A DNA stretch of 64,000 bases from an uncultured Lachnospiraceae bacterium. GTDB lineage: Bacteria; Bacillota; Clostridia; Lachnospirales; Lachnospiraceae. The notes beneath the pieces were generated by a model, which worked only from the letters and a program-made list of their open reading frames with translations, ran no database searches and was not told where the DNA came from. Location: assembly GCA_948470335.1 (NCBI GenBank), contig CAOKOL010000002.1, forward strand, positions 1 to 64,000, written 5' to 3'. The number at the start of each line of letters is the position of its first letter. The first letter of the stretch is position 1. This document shows, piece after piece, positions 51,700 through 61,488 of this stretch. The position numbers were made by a program, and so were the translations under genes.

Positions 51700-51912
51700 A
51701 TGAACACAAAAGGAATTGACTATACAATCTTAACGATCGCCATCATCGGAGCGATCAACTGGGGGCTGATCGGATTTTTCCGTTTTGACCTGGTGGCCTT
51801 CCTTCTGGGTGATATGTCAATGCTGTCAAGAATCATCTACGGGCTGGTGGGCATTTCCGGTCTCTATCTGATCAGCACCTACGGGCGGATCAGATCTGCG
51901 GACCGCGCATAA
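51700..51912 (+). CDS. DUF378 small membrane protein
   Basis: 70 aa with two membrane helices; IAIIGAINWGLIGFFRFDLV and LSRIIYGLVGISGLYLI are the DUF378 signature. GGAGGTGACA site. The only plus-strand gene in the core region, divergent from the HlyD-like gene; a GCAGAC-TGGTC-GTCTGC dyad (51600-51616) lies between them. Function unknown. Confidence 0.93.
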   Translation: MNTKGIDYTILTIAIIGAINWGLIGFFRFDLVAFLLGDMSMLSRIIYGLVGISGLYLISTYGRIRSADRA

Positions 51913-51980
51913 GTTCGGACTTTCTCCGGAAGGCTTTTGCAGTGCAAAACAGCATACGGCGTTTCTGCGTGGTACCAGAA

Positions 51981-52009
51981 AAAGGAAGTCCCGAAATAGG
52001 ACTTCCTTT
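51981..52009. terminator. Bidirectional terminator after DUF378
   Basis: AAAGGAAGTCC pairs with GGACTTCCTTT around a 7-base loop, followed by T5 on the plus strand, between two converging genes. Confidence 0.9.
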
Positions 52010-52057
52010 TTGCCTATATGTAAGACCCTGATAAACGATATAGGTGATGCCTCAATA

Positions 52058-52477
52058 TTATAATGAAACGACGATCTTATCTTTTGCATTCTCCGGAAGA
52101 TGCGCGGCATCCTGGGAAACACTCAGAATAAACGTAACATCATAGGTCTGTCCAATCTGTGTCAGTTGATCGATGGCTTCCGTAATGTCCTGTCCCTCCA
52201 GGCATGCCACCTTTAAAAAGCTGTCCAGATACATCTGTTCCAGATCGTGATCCTGAGAAATAATCCCGCATACAAAACCGATAAATGCCTCATAGGACTT
52301 GATACCAAAGTCCGTAACATTGATCAGACGTACTCTATTATTTAATTCATACATGTGTTTGGAGCTCTTGTCCAAATATACGATAGAGCCCTTCGCATCT
52401 TTGATAGCACTGTTTGCTTTTTCCAAAAGGTATTTTGTTTTTCCTTTTCCCTTTTGTCCTGCTATAATCTCGACCAT
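52058..52477 (-). CDS. P-loop protein, conserved in Lachnospiraceae
   Basis: 139 aa with Walker A GQKGKGKTK at residues 7-15 and a Walker B-like IVYLDKSS. It resembles proteins loosely annotated as PilT-like ATPases but lacks further motor motifs and is too short for one. AAGGAGGAG before the ATG. Role unknown. Confidence 0.7.
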   Translation of the reverse strand: MVEIIAGQKGKGKTKYLLEKANSAIKDAKGSIVYLDKSSKHMYELNNRVRLINVTDFGIKSYEAFIGFVCGIISQDHDLEQMYLDSFLKVACLEGQDITEAIDQLTQIGQTYDVTFILSVSQDAAHLPENAKDKIVVSL

Positions 52478-52521
52478 AGCGTTCTCCTCCTTTTGTGTGA
52501 AACGTATATGATATTAAATTA

Positions 52522-52550
52522 ATTATAGTACAAATATAATAAAAGCACAA
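52522..52550 (-). promoter_or_regulatory. Promoter of the P-loop gene
   Basis: Minus strand TTGTGC (52550-52545), 17 bp, TATAAT (52527-52522), about 45 bp before the start codon. Confidence 0.7.
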
Positions 52551-52553
52551 GAA

Positions 52554-53528
52554 TTATTTCAAAATTTTGGTGAACAATTGATCCATCTGCTGATACAGAG
52601 ATTCCCTGTCAGACGCTTTCAGGATTACTGAGATATACTGCTTCCCTGCAGCGTCCTGAGATACCAGAGCAAGACAGGAACCGGCAGGAGTCGTCGTCCC
52701 GGTTTTGCCGCCCACAACGGTGATGCCCTCCGGCATTTCAACGGAACCGCTGGTATACTGAACCGTCGTGTTAAACTCTCTGGTGCCGGTTTTTCCGTCG
52801 GCGTCCGTATACTCGGCCGTGTACTTATCCGTAGACACGATCTGGCTGAAAATCTCATGGTCTAACAGCTTATCCAATATCAGATATACATCGTAAGCCG
52901 TCGTATAATGGTCGTCGTCGGAGAGACCGTGAGGATTGACAAAATGGGTACCCGTAGCGCCGATCTGCCTTGCCTTGTCATTCATCATAGCCACAAAATT
53001 GTCCATGCTGCCATTGCCCACCAGGTATGCAATGGCATTGGCGGCATCATTGCCGGAAGGCAGCATGGCACCGTACAGAAGCTGTTCCAGCGTATAAGTC
53101 TCTCCGGGCCGGATATTCGCCAGAGACGTATTCTCCAGTCCTGTCAGCATATCCTGGGTAATCTGAATCGTGGAATTCAGATCGCCGTTCTCAATCGCCA
53201 CCAGAGCCGTCATCAGCTTGGTGATGCTGGCCGGATACAATGTCTCATATGCGTGATTGCTGAACAGCACTTCTCTGTCTGTCCGGTTGAAAATAATCGC
53301 GGCGCCCGCATCAATCAGCTCATCCGTGTAGGCTTCCTCTCCGGAAACCACGCAAAGATTTTCGGCAAAAAAATCTGCCCGCCCCATCTCACCGCTGCTG
53401 TCCAGCACCGTATCCATTTCATAAGAAACCTGGTATGGTTTCAGCATATCCTTCCGGCCGCCGTTTCCGCAGCCACCCAGTACAAAGGCGGCCGCAGCAG
53501 CAGCCAGTATCAGCCCGTAACGTTTCAT
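52554..53528 (-). CDS. D-alanyl-D-alanine carboxypeptidase (lipoprotein)
   Basis: 324 aa from the ATG at 53528. Lipobox LGGC at the end of the signal peptide marks a lipoprotein, unusual for this family, which is more often anchored by a C-terminal amphipathic helix. Penicillin-binding motifs: SITKLM (about 100), SGN (about 158), KTGT (about 276). It trims pentapeptide stems of peptidoglycan outside the cell. Confidence 0.93.
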   Translation of the reverse strand: MKRYGLILAAAAAAFVLGGCGNGGRKDMLKPYQVSYEMDTVLDSSGEMGRADFFAENLCVVSGEEAYTDELIDAGAAIIFNRTDREVLFSNHAYETLYPASITKLMTALVAIENGDLNSTIQITQDMLTGLENTSLANIRPGETYTLEQLLYGAMLPSGNDAANAIAYLVGNGSMDNFVAMMNDKARQIGATGTHFVNPHGLSDDDHYTTAYDVYLILDKLLDHEIFSQIVSTDKYTAEYTDADGKTGTREFNTTVQYTSGSVEMPEGITVVGGKTGTTTPAGSCLALVSQDAAGKQYISVILKASDRESLYQQMDQLFTKILK

Positions 53529-53552
53529 CGCTGTCCTCTCTTGCATTTACCC

Positions 53553-53948
53553 TTATTTAAACGTCTCTCTCCATTCCAGATCGCCCCGCTCCAGCGCTTT
53601 AATCAGAAGCTCTGCCGTCGCCAAATTAGTCGCCAGCGGAATATTGTGCATATCACAGATCCGCATCACACTCTGGATGTCAGGCTCATGGGATTTGGGC
53701 GTCAGGGGATCTCTTAAAAAGACCACCAGATCGATCAGATTTTGCTCAATGTGGGCGGAAAGCTGCTGCTGTCCTCCCAGATGCCCGGCCAAAAATTTAT
53801 GAATGTTCAGGTTCGTGACCTCCTCGATCAGCCGTCCCGTAGTCCCCGTGGCATATAGCTCGTGCTTGCTCAAAATTCCCCGGTACGCAATACAAAAATT
53901 CTGCATCAATTTCTTTTTCGCATCATGAGCAATCAATCCAATGTTCAT
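53553..53948 (-). CDS. mgsA: Methylglyoxal synthase
   Basis: 131 aa from the ATG at 53948. [46 protein letters not shown] and [20 protein letters not shown] match the family throughout, including catalytic Asp and His. It converts dihydroxyacetone phosphate to methylglyoxal. Position after rodA in a cell-shape cluster is common in Clostridia. Confidence 0.96.
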   Translation of the reverse strand: MNIGLIAHDAKKKLMQNFCIAYRGILSKHELYATGTTGRLIEEVTNLNIHKFLAGHLGGQQQLSAHIEQNLIDLVVFLRDPLTPKSHEPDIQSVMRICDMHNIPLATNLATAELLIKALERGDLEWRETFK

Positions 53949-54003
53949 AATATCCCTCATCTCCTCACAATATAGTTTTGCATTTTTTACCCTTTTTTAA
54001 TTC

Positions 54004-55140
54004 TTATAATAACTCTACCTTTCTCTGCATCCCCGCATTCAGCACCACTCCCATACCCAGAAACAGACTGAGCAGAGAACTGAGGCCCGCGCTGACAAAG
54101 GGCAGCGGAAGACCTGTGTTCGGAAGCATAAAAGAGGCTACGCCGATATTGATAAAGCCTTGAAACGCAACCAGCGCCGCCATACCCGTACAGATCAGCC
54201 GTCCTGACAGATCTTTTGCTCTGGCCCCCAGCCAGATGCACTCCAAGATCACCAGCGTCAGAAGCCCGATCACCGTACAGCTTCCCACAAATCCCATTTC
54301 TTCTCCTACAATCGCAAAAATAAAATCCGTATCCTCCTCCATCAGAAAATTTCCGTTTTTCACCGATTCCAATGTCGTATTAAACAGCCCCTTGCCGTAA
54401 AGCTGTCCGGAGCCGATGGCCATCCTGGAATTGATCTGCTGTAAAAGCAGATCCTGTGTATTCTCTGCCAGTCCGAAAAAAGACAGAATCCGGTTTGCCT
54501 GAAAGGGCCTTAAAAACAGATAATGGCCGTTTAACAGCAGATACAAAAATACCGTTACTACCGGAACCACTATGGCGATGGTGCCGAACACCCACTTGTA
54601 ACTGATCTTAGCCGCATAGATCATTACAAGAAAGAGCACGCCAAATACAATGGATGTGGACAGATCCGGCTGTGAGAAAATCGCATAGAGCGGAACTGCA
54701 AACAGCGCCAGACTTCCGAACACCGTCACCGGAGAATTAATCTTTTCTTCGTTGTTCTCAAAAAACTTGGCAAAAAACAGAATTGATCCTATCTTCGCGA
54801 ATTCGGAAGGCTGGATCCGGCCAAGGGCCGGCAGGTCAATCCATCTGGAAGCACTGGTACCGGCATCCGTTCCCACAATCAGAACGGCAGCCAGAATCCC
54901 TACCGTTGCGGCGTAAATCAGAACATAATACCTTAAAATCCAGTGATAATCAATCAGTGAAACGATCACCATACAGATCACCCCGACGCACACCCCCATC
55001 ATCTGCTTCGAGGTAGTATCCACATCGCTGTTCATCGTCGCGCTGGTGATCACAAGAATGCCGATCACCGATAAAACCAGGATATAGAGCACCATCTTAA
55101 AATTATAATGTCTCAGCCTGTAATTCTTAAATGCTAACAT
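54004..55140 (-). CDS. rodA: Rod-shape SEDS glycosyltransferase RodA
   Basis: 378 aa, about ten membrane helices. FtsW/RodA/SpoVE motifs: LGRIQPSEFAKIGSILFFAK, QPDLSTSIVFGVLFLVMIYA, and the C-terminal LPFVSAGLSSLLSLFLGMGV. It polymerises glycan strands with PBP2, whose gene lies 2 kb upstream in the same direction. Confidence 0.95.
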   Translation of the reverse strand: MLAFKNYRLRHYNFKMVLYILVLSVIGILVITSATMNSDVDTTSKQMMGVCVGVICMVIVSLIDYHWILRYYVLIYAATVGILAAVLIVGTDAGTSASRWIDLPALGRIQPSEFAKIGSILFFAKFFENNEEKINSPVTVFGSLALFAVPLYAIFSQPDLSTSIVFGVLFLVMIYAAKISYKWVFGTIAIVVPVVTVFLYLLLNGHYLFLRPFQANRILSFFGLAENTQDLLLQQINSRMAIGSGQLYGKGLFNTTLESVKNGNFLMEEDTDFIFAIVGEEMGFVGSCTVIGLLTLVILECIWLGARAKDLSGRLICTGMAALVAFQGFINIGVASFMLPNTGLPLPFVSAGLSSLLSLFLGMGVVLNAGMQRKVELL

Positions 55141-55170
55141 TCACACTCCATCCGGCAGCGCTGGCTTCTG

Positions 55171-55440
55171 TCACGCCTTGCGGATATCCCTGATCGGAAT
55201 ATTCGCGTACAGGGCCGGCACCGCTCCCTGGCTGCCTTCACATTCTGTCTGTGTAATCTGGATGTCCAGCCCTTCCGCATCGATCTCCATATATTTGGAT
55301 ATCACATTGATAATGTCATTCTTAATCGCTTCCATAATCTCCGGGGAACAGCTTGCCCGGTCGGAAACCAGCAGAAGCTTTAACCTGTCTTTTGCGATGG
55401 AGCCGGAATTCTTCTTCTTAAACAGATCTAAAATATTCAT
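55171..55440 (-). CDS. minE: Cell division topological specificity factor MinE
   Basis: 89 aa: KDRLKLLLVSDRASCSPEIM is the anti-MinCD helix region, followed by the beta-rich dimer domain. It drives MinD release from the membrane. Directly follows minD. Confidence 0.95.
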   Translation of the reverse strand: MNILDLFKKKNSGSIAKDRLKLLLVSDRASCSPEIMEAIKNDIINVISKYMEIDAEGLDIQITQTECEGSQGAVPALYANIPIRDIRKA

Positions 55441-55457
55441 CCTGACGCCTCCTTCGC

Positions 55458-56249
55458 TTAATTCAGGCCCATGCGCTTTAAGAGACGGCTGAAAAATCCC
55501 GACCCGCTGTCCAGATCCAGATAAGGAACCTCCTCCCCCAGAACCCGGCGTACAATATTCATATAAGCCTGCCCGGCCGCCGAGCTGTTGCCCACCAGCG
55601 GTTCGCCCTGGTTGGATGCGATAACGATATTCTCATCATCCGGAACGGCGCCGATTAGGGAAACCGCCAGAATCTCAATTACATCATCATTGGACATCAT
55701 ATCTCCCCGGCGTACCAGATCCATACGGATCCGGTTGATAATCAGGTCAATCTTATGAATACCGTTGGCCTCTAACAAGCCGATGATTCTGTCAGCGTCA
55801 CGAATGGCGGAAACTTCGGGGGTGGTAACGATCAGCGCCCTGTCAGCGCCTGAAATGGCATTCTTAAACCCCTGTTCGATTCCGGCCGGACAGTCCAGGA
55901 TAATATAATCATATTCCTCTCTCAGTTCATCGGTTAATTTTTTCATCTGTTCCGGCGAGACGGCAGACTTGTCTCTCGTCTGTGCCGAGGGCAGAAGAAA
56001 CAGGTTGTCATAACGCTTATCCTTAATCAGCGCCTGTTTCATGCGGCAGTTCCCCTCCACCACGTCCACCAGGTTATAGACGATCCGGTTTTCCAGCCCC
56101 ATGACCACATCCAGATTTCTAAGGCCGATATCGGTGTCAATCAGTACTACCTTTTTATTCAGCATGGCAAGGCCGGTGCCCACGTTCGCGGAAGTTGTAG
56201 TCTTCCCCACGCCGCCTTTCCCTGATGTCACTACGATCACTTCACTCAT
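55458..56249 (-). CDS. minD: Septum-site determining ATPase MinD
   Basis: 263 aa. Deviant Walker A KGGVGKTTTSANVG, DTDIGLRNLDVVMGLENRIV, and a C-terminal amphipathic tail (FFSRLLKRMGLN) for membrane binding. Recruits MinC to the poles. GGGAGGAAG precedes the ATG. Confidence 0.97.
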   Translation of the reverse strand: MSEVIVVTSGKGGVGKTTTSANVGTGLAMLNKKVVLIDTDIGLRNLDVVMGLENRIVYNLVDVVEGNCRMKQALIKDKRYDNLFLLPSAQTRDKSAVSPEQMKKLTDELREEYDYIILDCPAGIEQGFKNAISGADRALIVTTPEVSAIRDADRIIGLLEANGIHKIDLIINRIRMDLVRRGDMMSNDDVIEILAVSLIGAVPDDENIVIASNQGEPLVGNSSAAGQAYMNIVRRVLGEEVPYLDLDSGSGFFSRLLKRMGLN

Positions 56250-56268
56250 TTTACTTCCTCCCAGTTAT

Positions 56269-56288
56269 AGCTCCGCAACTCCCCTCTC
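56269..56288. repeat. Dispersed intergenic repeat, copy 2
   Basis: AGCTCCGCAACTCCCCTCTC, 20 bp upstream of minD, differing from the lspA copy at three or four positions. Bases 56250-56441 otherwise hold no gene. Confidence 0.55.
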
Positions 56289-56441
56289 AAACCCTCCGGG
56301 GTTGTCCGGTCCGTTGCTGTTTTTCATAAACCTTTTTATATTGCCGTTTCAGCCGTCTGTTTTTCAAATTGACTGAATAATTGCATCTATTCTCACACGC
56401 TATCTCTATTGTACATGAAAGAAACAAATAATGCCAGCTAT

Positions 56442-57107
56442 TTATGCAAAATTTATATCATTTAATACTTCTTTACATATGGTTTCCACATAAATATTAC
56501 CGTTTTCGACAAAAGCGATCTTAGGAACCGGGTCCTCGTTTCCTTCTCTGCCGTCCTCACAGCGGGCAATGGTGTCTCCGATACGGATCTGCATGGCTGC
56601 CATATCAAGGGCCGCCACAAAAGCTTTCTCATTTCCCGAGATGCCGGCATAGGCGTTCCCCTTCAATGCCCCCAGAACAATAATGCTCCCTTTGGCGATC
56701 ACCTTTCCGCCCGGATTGACATCTCCCAGAATTACAATATTATTTTCCGACTCCACAACCTGGCCGCCCCGGAGGGTTCCCTTGTAAAACAATCCCGGAT
56801 TATATTCCGCGGACTGCACCATCTCTGCCTTGCTGCGGAAGATCTCCTCTTTCTCCTTATCCGAATCCACCACGCACAGCACCTGAATCGAAGAATTGGC
56901 CGTAATGGCAGACACCATCTCCATCTGCTCCGCGCTGTCCAACTCTTTGCCTTCAAAGGCCAGGGCCATCCTGGCGTTTTTAAAAAAGCCGGAGGATTCC
57001 TGAAATTTGGCCGCCACTTCCTCCTTTAACTGAGAAAACGGAAGCTCCGGATCCAATACCACCGTGATTCCATAGGTATTTCCCTTAATCATAACAGACT
57101 GTTTCAT
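56442..57107 (-). CDS. minC: Septum-site determining protein MinC
   Basis: 221 aa from the ATG at 57107 (AGAGGAATG site). N-terminal FtsZ-binding part and C-terminal beta-helix with YKGTLRGGQVVESENNIVIL, GDVNPGGKVIAKGSIIVLGA and LKGNAYAG. Inhibits FtsZ polymerisation. Followed by minD and minE. Confidence 0.95.
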   Translation of the reverse strand: MKQSVMIKGNTYGITVVLDPELPFSQLKEEVAAKFQESSGFFKNARMALAFEGKELDSAEQMEMVSAITANSSIQVLCVVDSDKEKEEIFRSKAEMVQSAEYNPGLFYKGTLRGGQVVESENNIVILGDVNPGGKVIAKGSIIVLGALKGNAYAGISGNEKAFVAALDMAAMQIRIGDTIARCEDGREGNEDPVPKIAFVENGNIYVETICKEVLNDINFA

Positions 57108-57167
57108 ACATTCCTCTTTTCTGACGCCAGGCGCTCCCTTCCGGGCTGCCTGCCGCGCCGCCCCCAT

Positions 57168-60026
57168 TTACTCATTTTCATCAACCACATTGCTGTCCGA
57201 TGCGCTGGAATTCAGAATGGAATCCAGGTCGATTTTCCCAAAATGATAGTCCAGAACATCTTTCGCTACCAGCACGGCATTGGCCGCGGTATACCCGTTG
57301 GGAATGCTGACGGTAACAGCCACCTGAGGACTCTCATAAGGGGCAAAACAGACAAAGTTCGCATGGTTCGGCCACAGTTTATTTTCCTCGGCGGTACCGG
57401 TTTTACCGGCTACCGTAACAGGCGTATCCGCAAACAGCGTGTTATAGGAGCCGTCGGTAATTACCCTGCGCATCCCCTCCCATACCGTATCCCAGGAATC
57501 CTGGGAAAACGCGGACTGTCCTGTCACTGTCCGTTCAAAGGTCTGCATGATTGCTCCCGTCGGACTGTTAATATGGGAAATCAGATTCAGCTTTAACGTG
57601 GTGCCCCGGTTCGCCAGCGTCAGCGCATAACGGTTAAACTGGGTATTGGTATAGGAATGGGAGCCCTGTCCGATTGCCGAAGGGATCGGGTTCTCATCCG
57701 TTATATGGGGATCGCTTTCATAAATCTCCACGCCGGATTTTTCGCCGAAGCCGAAAGCCTCCGAATATTTTTTCATCCGGCTTAAGCCAAGAGCGGCATT
57801 GTAGCTGCCGGCAGCATCCTGAGAAAGCCGGTACCCCACCTCGCTGTAAAAATAGTTACAGGATTTTGCCAGCGCTTCCTGGATATTGATAACGCCGTGA
57901 ATACCGGGGTAAACATTACACCGAAGCTCCAGACCCAGCTCCGTAAAGATTCCCTGGGTGGCGATTGTCTCTGTCGGCTGGAGCACCCCTTCTTCCATGC
58001 CCGCTATGGCGCTTACCATCTTGAAGGTGGAACCGGGGGCCGTCCTTGTCTGGGTCACTCTGGGATACAGAGGCAGCGACTGGTCATTCTGCAGCTTTGC
58101 AAAATAAGTCGGATCAGACATCAGCAGATTGTTATCGCTGCCGGGATAGGACACCAGTGCCAGCACATTTCCCGTTTTCACATCGCTCACAACCACGGAA
58201 CCGGAACAGGGATCAAGGGCCAGCTGGGCCGGCGTAATCTCGATATTCGCGATCTTCTGCTTAATAAATGTAAATGCCGCCGCGTCTCCGCCCGCAGCCA
58301 GAGTCTGATATGCCGCCGCGTCGTATTTCAAAACGCCCTGATCGAACAGAGCCAGACACAGTTCCCGGCCTGTCAGCGTCTCATCCTCCACCAGATAACG
58401 GTAAATCTGCTTGCCGAAAGAGGTATCGGTATCCAGAATCTCTTCCATTTTATCCACAAGGGCCTCAAAAGTATCCTCCGTACTGGAATATTTATCTTTC
58501 AGATCCAGCTTTCTTGTATCAATCCACCCGTTGGTCAGCGCATGAAACAGAAAATCACGGAAACTGCAGGTATCCTCCCGCCACTGCTGATACATGGGAT
58601 CGTCAGTGTCGATCCAACTGCGCACCAGGATATTATTATCCGTCAAAATGCTGTGGGCATAGGCAATATAAGACTGCATGGCTTCACTCTGCTCCGCGAC
58701 CGGCATCGACTGTTCGTCAAACAGAACCTGCGAAAGCTGACTCATCACCTGCTGCTTCCGCCCCACATATTTGGCGTAAATCCCCCGCTCGATCTCCGAA
58801 GCATCCCTGTCGCTGAAATGGGCGACGGACAGTACATTGTTGCCGATCAGCTGATAGTACACATCTTTCACCGGAATGTACCGCTCCTCCGCCGACATGG
58901 TAGGGGTAATGGTCACATCCTCGTTTACGATCTTAGACACCAGGATACCGGCCAGCCGCTGCTCCAACAGACAATAGATGGCCTTCTGTTCTTCGGCGGT
59001 TATATTCAGATAAATATCATTTCCCGCCAGAGGGTCCGTCTGCTTCACCACCTCCAGGATATGTCCCTGGCTGTCCACATACATAACCTGCTCTCCCTTG
59101 GTTCCCCGAAGCTCCGATTCCATGGATGCCTCGATACCGGTCTTTCCGATCATGTCTCCGACGGCATACTCTCCGTCCTCCGTTTTCAGGGCGTCCAGCT
59201 CCTCCTGGTCTACCTGTCCGATATAGCCGATAATATTAGAAAAATATTCGCTGTCTTCATAGACCCGGATGGAATCTTCCTTTACATCCACCCCTTTCAG
59301 CTTGTTGCTGTGTTCCAGCACGTCCGAGACAGTGGCGATATCCACATCCTGGGATACGGTTACTTCCATGTACTTCTGATAGGAATTCAGCGCCATGGCA
59401 TAGCGCATATGAATCAGATCCAGCGTCTCCTCTTTTGTCAGCTCATAAGAAGGACCTTTGGGTTTGTATTTTCCGATGCCGTACCGGTCCACAAACCAGT
59501 CCACCATATCCTGGGCCGTAGAGGCCGAAAGAATTTCATCTTCCGTATCCAGTTCTTCTACGCTCCGTTTTCCGTAAGCGTCCCGCAAAAACGCCAGCCG
59601 GCGGCTTTCTGTGGCCGCGGTGAAAATATAATTTTCATTTTCATCCAGATCAATCGGAACCGAAGGAACGATGGTCTCTCCATGTTCCATCAAAATTTTC
59701 CGCAGCTCCAGAAGCATCAGGTTTCTTTCATAGCCGTTATAATCGCCGGTATCCATAACCGTAACCGAATAAGCCAGCTTATTATAAGCCAGCGGCTTTC
59801 CGTTCCGGTCAAAGATGGCTCCTCTGGAACTGTCCTTTTTTACGGTTGTCAGCGTCTTGCTGATATAGTCGTTCTGATAGGATTCCCCCTGGACGATCTG
59901 AACCTGAAACAGATGCGCCGTCAGCGTGGCCATCATGCCCACCATAATCACCGCCAGGATAAACAGTCTGGATGTGAAAAAATTTTTCAGAAATTCCCAT
60001 ATCATCTGAAATAATTCTCTAAACAA
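57168..60026 (-). CDS. mrdA: Penicillin-binding protein 2, elongasome transpeptidase
   Basis: 952 aa, far longer than the roughly 630 of E. coli PBP2 but usual for this clostridial group. One N-terminal membrane helix, a dimerisation domain, and an extended insert between about 250 and 600. Transpeptidase motifs: STFK (about 667), SCN (about 722), KTGT (about 875). Start is uncertain: a TTG at 60026 with AAGGAG 11 bases away, or an ATG at 60005. Works with RodA, MreC and MreD. Confidence 0.95.
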   Translation of the reverse strand: MFRELFQMIWEFLKNFFTSRLFILAVIMVGMMATLTAHLFQVQIVQGESYQNDYISKTLTTVKKDSSRGAIFDRNGKPLAYNKLAYSVTVMDTGDYNGYERNLMLLELRKILMEHGETIVPSVPIDLDENENYIFTAATESRRLAFLRDAYGKRSVEELDTEDEILSASTAQDMVDWFVDRYGIGKYKPKGPSYELTKEETLDLIHMRYAMALNSYQKYMEVTVSQDVDIATVSDVLEHSNKLKGVDVKEDSIRVYEDSEYFSNIIGYIGQVDQEELDALKTEDGEYAVGDMIGKTGIEASMESELRGTKGEQVMYVDSQGHILEVVKQTDPLAGNDIYLNITAEEQKAIYCLLEQRLAGILVSKIVNEDVTITPTMSAEERYIPVKDVYYQLIGNNVLSVAHFSDRDASEIERGIYAKYVGRKQQVMSQLSQVLFDEQSMPVAEQSEAMQSYIAYAHSILTDNNILVRSWIDTDDPMYQQWREDTCSFRDFLFHALTNGWIDTRKLDLKDKYSSTEDTFEALVDKMEEILDTDTSFGKQIYRYLVEDETLTGRELCLALFDQGVLKYDAAAYQTLAAGGDAAAFTFIKQKIANIEITPAQLALDPCSGSVVVSDVKTGNVLALVSYPGSDNNLLMSDPTYFAKLQNDQSLPLYPRVTQTRTAPGSTFKMVSAIAGMEEGVLQPTETIATQGIFTELGLELRCNVYPGIHGVINIQEALAKSCNYFYSEVGYRLSQDAAGSYNAALGLSRMKKYSEAFGFGEKSGVEIYESDPHITDENPIPSAIGQGSHSYTNTQFNRYALTLANRGTTLKLNLISHINSPTGAIMQTFERTVTGQSAFSQDSWDTVWEGMRRVITDGSYNTLFADTPVTVAGKTGTAEENKLWPNHANFVCFAPYESPQVAVTVSIPNGYTAANAVLVAKDVLDYHFGKIDLDSILNSSASDSNVVDENE

Positions 60027-60552
60027 ATTTGGTCGATCTCCTTTTTTCCAGTTCCTCCATCTTCGCGTTGATCTTAATGATAATGCGGAACAGAATCAGT
60101 CCCGTCACGATGGTGCATACCATCTCCGGCAGGATCATGTTCATCACGTAAAACTGAAAATTCGTCCGGTTCCTTAACAGGAAATGTAGAACAAAAATAT
60201 AACATCCCAAACCAAAATCGCTTAAACCGCAGGCGATGGTGGGAATCAGCAGGTTGTCATAGAAAAAATATTTATGACATATGCCGTTTAAATAACCCAT
60301 ATACAAATAAACAAGGGAATAAAAGCCGATCCGGTATCCAAATACGCTGTCCATCAGAAGCCCGCACACCACGCCGGCCAGCATCCCGTAATAGGGACCG
60401 CTGCACAGGCCGAAAGCGCAGACGATAATCACCAGGATATTCGGCACATAGATAATCCACCGGATCGCAGGCAGTATGCTGTTTTGCAGCAGGAATCCGG
60501 CCACGATCACAAGAATCATGCCGAGAAACCGTTTTAGTTTCAACTGAACCAT
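60019..60552 (-). CDS. mreD: Rod shape-determining protein MreD
   Basis: 177 aa, five to six membrane helices, ending in a short charged cytosolic tail. Low sequence conservation is normal for MreD; the place between mreC and PBP2 fixes the identity. Its stop overlaps the PBP2 start region. Confidence 0.9.
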   Translation of the reverse strand: MVQLKLKRFLGMILVIVAGFLLQNSILPAIRWIIYVPNILVIIVCAFGLCSGPYYGMLAGVVCGLLMDSVFGYRIGFYSLVYLYMGYLNGICHKYFFYDNLLIPTIACGLSDFGLGCYIFVLHFLLRNRTNFQFYVMNMILPEMVCTIVTGLILFRIIIKINAKMEELEKRRSTKFV

Positions 60553-60571
60553 AAAGGTATTCCTCGAATGA

Positions 60572-60590
60572 AGTTCCGCAGCTTCCCTCC
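60572..60590. repeat. Dispersed intergenic repeat, copy 3
   Basis: AGTTCCGCAGCTTCCCTCC, between mreC and mreD, nearly identical to the lspA copy. Confidence 0.55.
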
Positions 60591-60627
60591 AGGGCTTTCC
60601 GGCGCCTGTCGGGTGCGCTGCCGTTAT

Positions 60628-61488
60628 CTACTCTATAATGTCATCCCCGGTATTCTTCAGGGTGGTGATAACCAGCACCGTATCCAGATGCTCAAAATCC
60701 ACCACGGGAATCAGCGTCCCCGACTTGGTCATATTATTGGAATCCACGGCGATTTCGTCGATGTAGCCGATCAGGATACCGGGCAGATAAACGCTGCTGA
60801 TATTAGAGGTGATAATCTTATCTCCGGGGCCGATCTCGCTCTCCTTGTCGATATACATCACCCGGAGCATACCGTCTTCGTAAAGCTCCAGATCCCCCGA
60901 TACGATAAAACTTTCTCTTGTATTTTCTGACATCGCCGTAATATTGCTCTCATCGTCGATGATAGACATCACTCTGGCAGATCTGGGTCCCACGGCGCTG
61001 ATAATGCCCACCAGACCGCCCTGGGCGATCACGACCATGTCCTTTTCCAGACCGTCGTCGCTGCCCTTATCAATCAGGAAGGAATGGAACCACTTGCCGG
61101 AATCCTTGCCGATCACCCTGGCGCCCACCTTTTCATACTGGGAATACTCCTGATCCAGCTTAAACAGCTCTCTGTAAGTCTCCAGCTCATATTTATCCTG
61201 CTGGGACAGGCTTTTTTCTTCCTGCAAAGCCGCCAGTTGCTCCTTTAAGCGGACGTTTTCTTCCTGAGCCTTTTTCAGCGCCGCCAGATTCTCCGCCTCG
61301 GAGAAAATCTGGCTGCCCAACTGATTCAGTCCTTTCTGCATGGGCATAATGGCGGCGCTGATGCCGTTTTCCACCACGTCTGTCACGCTGCTTCTGAAAA
61401 AAGAAAGGACAAGCATCACCAGAAAAGACAGGGTCAGCAGAAACAACACCATTTTGGCGGGAATCCTGAAATTGAAACGATCTTTCAT
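60628..61488 (-). CDS. mreC: Rod shape-determining protein MreC
   Basis: 286 aa: N-terminal membrane helix (MVLFLLTLSFLVMLVLSFF), a coiled coil (residues about 65-105), and the beta-barrel domain (VGARVIGKDSGKWFHSFLID, GLVGIISAVGPRSARVMSII). Extracellular scaffold of the elongasome. Its ATG directly follows the radC stop. No mreB is in the window. Confidence 0.95.
   Translation of the reverse strand: MKDRFNFRIPAKMVLFLLTLSFLVMLVLSFFRSSVTDVVENGISAAIMPMQKGLNQLGSQIFSEAENLAALKKAQEENVRLKEQLAALQEEKSLSQQDKYELETYRELFKLDQEYSQYEKVGARVIGKDSGKWFHSFLIDKGSDDGLEKDMVVIAQGGLVGIISAVGPRSARVMSIIDDESNITAMSENTRESFIVSGDLELYEDGMLRVMYIDKESEIGPGDKIITSNISSVYLPGILIGYIDEIAVDSNNMTKSGTLIPVVDFEHLDTVLVITTLKNTGDDIIE

Noticed and set aside
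57897..60014. 705-codon plus-strand open frame opposite the PBP2 gene
   Set aside because: It is an antisense shadow: the minus strand encodes a complete PBP2 with all catalytic motifs, and the plus-strand translation is low-quality (His/Arg/Gln-rich) with no ribosome binding site.
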